This document shows positions 61,955 through 64,000 of a stretch of DNA of 64,000 bases, in pieces. The notes under the pieces were generated by a model. It ran no database searches and was not told where the DNA came from. It saw nothing but the letters and a program-made list of their open reading frames with translations. Source of the stretch: Thaumasiovibrio sp043421945 (GTDB taxonomy: Bacteria > Pseudomonadota > Gammaproteobacteria > Enterobacterales > Vibrionaceae). Position 1 is the stretch's first letter, and every line of letters begins with the position of its first letter. The stretch spans positions 93,304-157,303 of the forward strand of contig JBHOGO010000003.1 of the NCBI GenBank assembly GCA_043421945.1. The letters run 5' to 3'. The position numbers and the translations under genes were made by a program.

Positions 61955-62971
61955 ATGAGATTTTTTTATAAGGTGGCTGTTTGTATTGCTTTAGCCACCT
62001 CACTGGCAGCTTGCAATTCAACACCCGCTGCACCTGAAAGCGCACGAGAACAAAACGTGCTCCTACTCGAAAATGCATCGGAAGTGTATGTAGAGTGGAA
62101 AAATAAGTTAAAAGATATTGAATCTCTTAGGCTCTATTCACCTTCAAGACTCCAAGTCTTGGAGAGCTTATGGCAACGTGTAGAAAATACAGTTAAAGAA
62201 TTTGAAGATAACCCAGAGAGGTTGCATGCGACGTCTTTCTTTGGTTCTGAAACTTACTATAGCCGCTTTCAAAAAGACATTGTCGATATGGAAGGGGTAT
62301 ACGAGGCACTACTCGATACACAAAGAGCTGCTGATATTGCGCTTCGTGACGCCGCTTTGCACTTAAACTATTTGCAAGGTATCGAATCAAGAGAATACTT
62401 TCGAAGTGAATATGACCGCTTAGCGCGCATGTATGAAAGGCTGTATGTTGTTTTTGATGAGCAAGGCGAGTCACGAGCAGTCACATTGCAAGATGAGTTT
62501 CTTTTGCGAGCGAATAGCTTAGAAGTCAAAACCATTAAGCGTATTTACGTGACGCCCTTAGAAAATGTGTCGAGGGAGTTAAGGCGAAGAGATGCAAGAA
62601 CCTTCGTTACTGTTAGTTTTGCCAAGGTCGATGTCGCATTAGCTAAAGCTAAAAGTATCATCGATGTCAGGCCTCGTGATTTCACTGCCATTAATAATGC
62701 CGTGGATGAAATCTCGTTTGAATTAGCGCACTCCACGCATATGCTTGAAGCAGTATTAGCATTACGCGCATTGCACAGAGATGACTATGAAGCCTATATT
62801 CTCGATATGGAGCAATACCTGTTATCTTTGTCACTTTCCGTTAATGGTAAGGATTACCGTGATCACACGTTACCAGAGCAGGTGAGTGCGATTTTGAATG
62901 ATATTGCCGTACAGAAAGCACAGATAGATGCCCTGCAGCGTGAGCTAGATTTGTTAAAGTCTTCTAAATAG
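61955..62971 (+). CDS. Predicted lipoprotein of unknown function
   Basis: 338 residues. The lipobox is SLAAC with the cysteine at residue 20. The rest is highly charged and mostly helical (VYVEWKNKLKDIESLRLY; KAQIDALQRELDLLKSSK), with a C-terminal coiled coil. I do not recognise the family. ATG 61955 is 67 nt after nfsA, so it may be in the same operon as the dehydrogenase and nitroreductase, but no function follows from that. A hairpin follows. Confidence 0.7.
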   Translation: MRFFYKVAVCIALATSLAACNSTPAAPESAREQNVLLLENASEVYVEWKNKLKDIESLRLYSPSRLQVLESLWQRVENTVKEFEDNPERLHATSFFGSETYYSRFQKDIVDMEGVYEALLDTQRAADIALRDAALHLNYLQGIESREYFRSEYDRLARMYERLYVVFDEQGESRAVTLQDEFLLRANSLEVKTIKRIYVTPLENVSRELRRRDARTFVTVSFAKVDVALAKAKSIIDVRPRDFTAINNAVDEISFELAHSTHMLEAVLALRALHRDDYEAYILDMEQYLLSLSLSVNGKDYRDHTLPEQVSAILNDIAVQKAQIDALQRELDLLKSSK

Positions 62972-62993
62972 CCTTTGATAGCATACTCGCGCA

Positions 62994-63027
62994 ACACCCT
63001 GTTTCTTACATTGCGAAGACAGGGTGT
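62994..63027. other. Hairpin after the lipoprotein gene
   Basis: ACACCCTGT / ACAGGGTGT, 9-bp perfect stem with a 16-nt loop, no U-run. It sits between the lipoprotein and the converging chemotaxis receptor. Confidence 0.55.
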
Positions 63028-63067
63028 GCGGCTGTGTTATTGAATCACTAAAATACGTTCTTTATCT

Positions 63068-64000
63068 TTAAATTTGAAACTTTCCAATCATTTGGTTAAC
63101 ACTGATATTTAAATCAGTGATACGTCCTGACTCGTTTAGCTGATCTTGACTCACAACGTTTAGGTTTGTCACGAGATCATTAATCTTGTGAATATTGACA
63201 TTGACAGATTGGATGACCATATTTTGTTCGCCAGACGAGTTGCGTATTTCAGTATTGAAGCAACAAATGTTCTCAATTTCTTTATCAAGCGCGACTAACA
63301 TATTGACTGTTTTTTCAACTTCAGCTCGTGTATCAACGCAGTGTTGCTTGGTGTTTTCTATTGAATCAACCAGCCCATTCGACTTTTCCCCGAGTTTGTT
63401 AAGTGCCAACTCTATTTCAGAAGTACTGTCCTGTGTTCTACTTGCAAGTGCGCGTACTTCATCAGCAACAACCGCAAAACCACGTCCATGCTCGCCTGCA
63501 CGAGCAGCTTCAATAGAAGCATTGAGGGCGAGTAAATTGGTTTGAGCGGCGATATCCCCAATCACATTGACGATAGATTGAATACTCTCTGCTTCTCTAG
63601 CCATGTCATTAATATCATCAACAGTGCCACTAATTTGATCGTTAAGCACTTCGATATGTTCTTGAGCAATACCGTTCGTTGCTTGCGCTTCTTTACTTAA
63701 TGTTGTGGTAGAGGTTGCGACACTTTCAGCTGAGCAGGCGTGCTCTTTTACAATGGCGGACGTTTGTGATAGTTCTTCAATAGCAGTAACTATCTGAGCG
63801 GTTTCATTAGTATGTGTTGATAAAAGGCCATATGAGGCTTGGCTCGCTTGCTTGATAGTTTCAGTACTTTGAGATAAATGCGTCGTGGATTGTGTCAGCT
63901 CGGTCAGTAATTTTTGTAAATTACTAGGGCGTGTTGATCTTTCGTGAGTGTTTTTTGAACAACATGGTAAAGAGTTATAATTTGCTTCGCCAAAAGTAAA
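63068..64000 (-). CDS. Methyl-accepting chemotaxis protein, 3' part
   Basis: About 310 C-terminal residues, open to the right edge. The signalling tip DIAAQTNLLALNASIEAARA, then GEHGRGFAVVADEVRAL, is invariant in MCPs. Long heptad coiled-coil arms flank it. There is no C-terminal pentapeptide for CheR/CheB docking. The sequence nearest the edge (FTFGEANYNSLPCC) may belong to a PAS-like or cytoplasmic N-terminal part, so this could be a soluble or Aer-like receptor. The N-terminus lies outside the window. Confidence 0.9.
   Translation of the reverse strand, partial: FTFGEANYNSLPCCSKNTHERSTRPSNLQKLLTELTQSTTHLSQSTETIKQASQASYGLLSTHTNETAQIVTAIEELSQTSAIVKEHACSAESVATSTTTLSKEAQATNGIAQEHIEVLNDQISGTVDDINDMAREAESIQSIVNVIGDIAAQTNLLALNASIEAARAGEHGRGFAVVADEVRALASRTQDSTSEIELALNKLGEKSNGLVDSIENTKQHCVDTRAEVEKTVNMLVALDKEIENICCFNTEIRNSSGEQNMVIQSVNVNIHKINDLVTNLNVVSQDQLNESGRITDLNISVNQMIGKFQI

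Noticed and set aside
1..64000. Search for tRNA, rRNA, CRISPR, insertion sequences, prophage and toxin-antitoxin pairs
   Set aside because: I saw no tRNA-like TPsiC motifs, direct-repeat arrays, transposase motifs or att-like repeats. The region looks like stable core chromosome.

Overview
The window reads as chromosomal DNA of a marine gammaproteobacterium, most likely Vibrionaceae (Vibrio/Photobacterium/Grimontia-like). The evidence is the core-gene set and its order: ubiG divergent from gyrA, nrdA-nrdB-yfaE, cmk-rpsA-ihfB-lapA-lapB-pyrF, pspF divergent from pspABC followed by ycjX-ycjF-tyrR, hexR beside pykA, psrA-fadE and fabV. By eye the G+C is moderate (not computed). I see no rRNA, tRNA, CRISPR array, insertion sequence or prophage. 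Genus cannot be fixed from sequence reading alone.

Layout. 1-7.8 kb: the 3' end of cysB, an EAL phosphodiesterase, a methyltransferase, a TauE-type exporter, a DUF3943 protein, a TyrP-type permease with two TyrR boxes, and a CinA-like protein. 8-12 kb: nrdA-nrdB-yfaE on the minus strand, with NrdR-like and DnaA boxes upstream and a 9-copy hexanucleotide repeat directly after yfaE. 12-16.7 kb: a HAD phosphatase and ubiG, then gyrA. 17-27 kb: a periplasmic binding protein, an ammonium transporter with an NtrC-type site and a sigma54-type promoter, then serC and aroA separated by a Nudix hydrolase, a pentapeptide-repeat potassium-channel-like protein, a two-component pair and a DUF5666 lipoprotein. 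27-32.6 kb: cmk, rpsA, ihfB, lapAB, pyrF. 32.7-40.5 kb: pspF-sapABCDF on the minus strand, divergent from pspABC. 40.6-46.1 kb: ycjX, ycjF, tyrR, a RimJ-like acetyltransferase and an HD phosphohydrolase. 46.2-48.6 kb: pykA and hexR. 48.6-49.6 kb: about 1 kb without convincing genes but with two minus-strand terminators, a perfect FNR-type box and operator-like palindromes. 49.6-57 kb: psrA, fadE, fabV, a YebC/YeeN protein and a PhoPQ-like pair. 57-64 kb: a YbjL-type transporter, grxA, an iron-type alcohol dehydrogenase, an NfsA nitroreductase, an unknown lipoprotein and the 3' part of a chemotaxis receptor.

The genes connect into several circuits visible within the window. tyrR and its probable target tyrP are both present. 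psrA sits directly upstream of fadE and has an operator-like site at its own start. pspF faces a sigma54-type promoter for pspA. The most interesting non-coding signal is the psrA-hexR gap, where a perfect FNR-type box lies upstream of a terminated, apparently non-coding minus-strand unit of about 120 nt: a candidate anaerobically regulated small RNA. The most unusual protein joins a Cys/His-rich N-terminus, pentapeptide repeats and a two-helix potassium channel pore.
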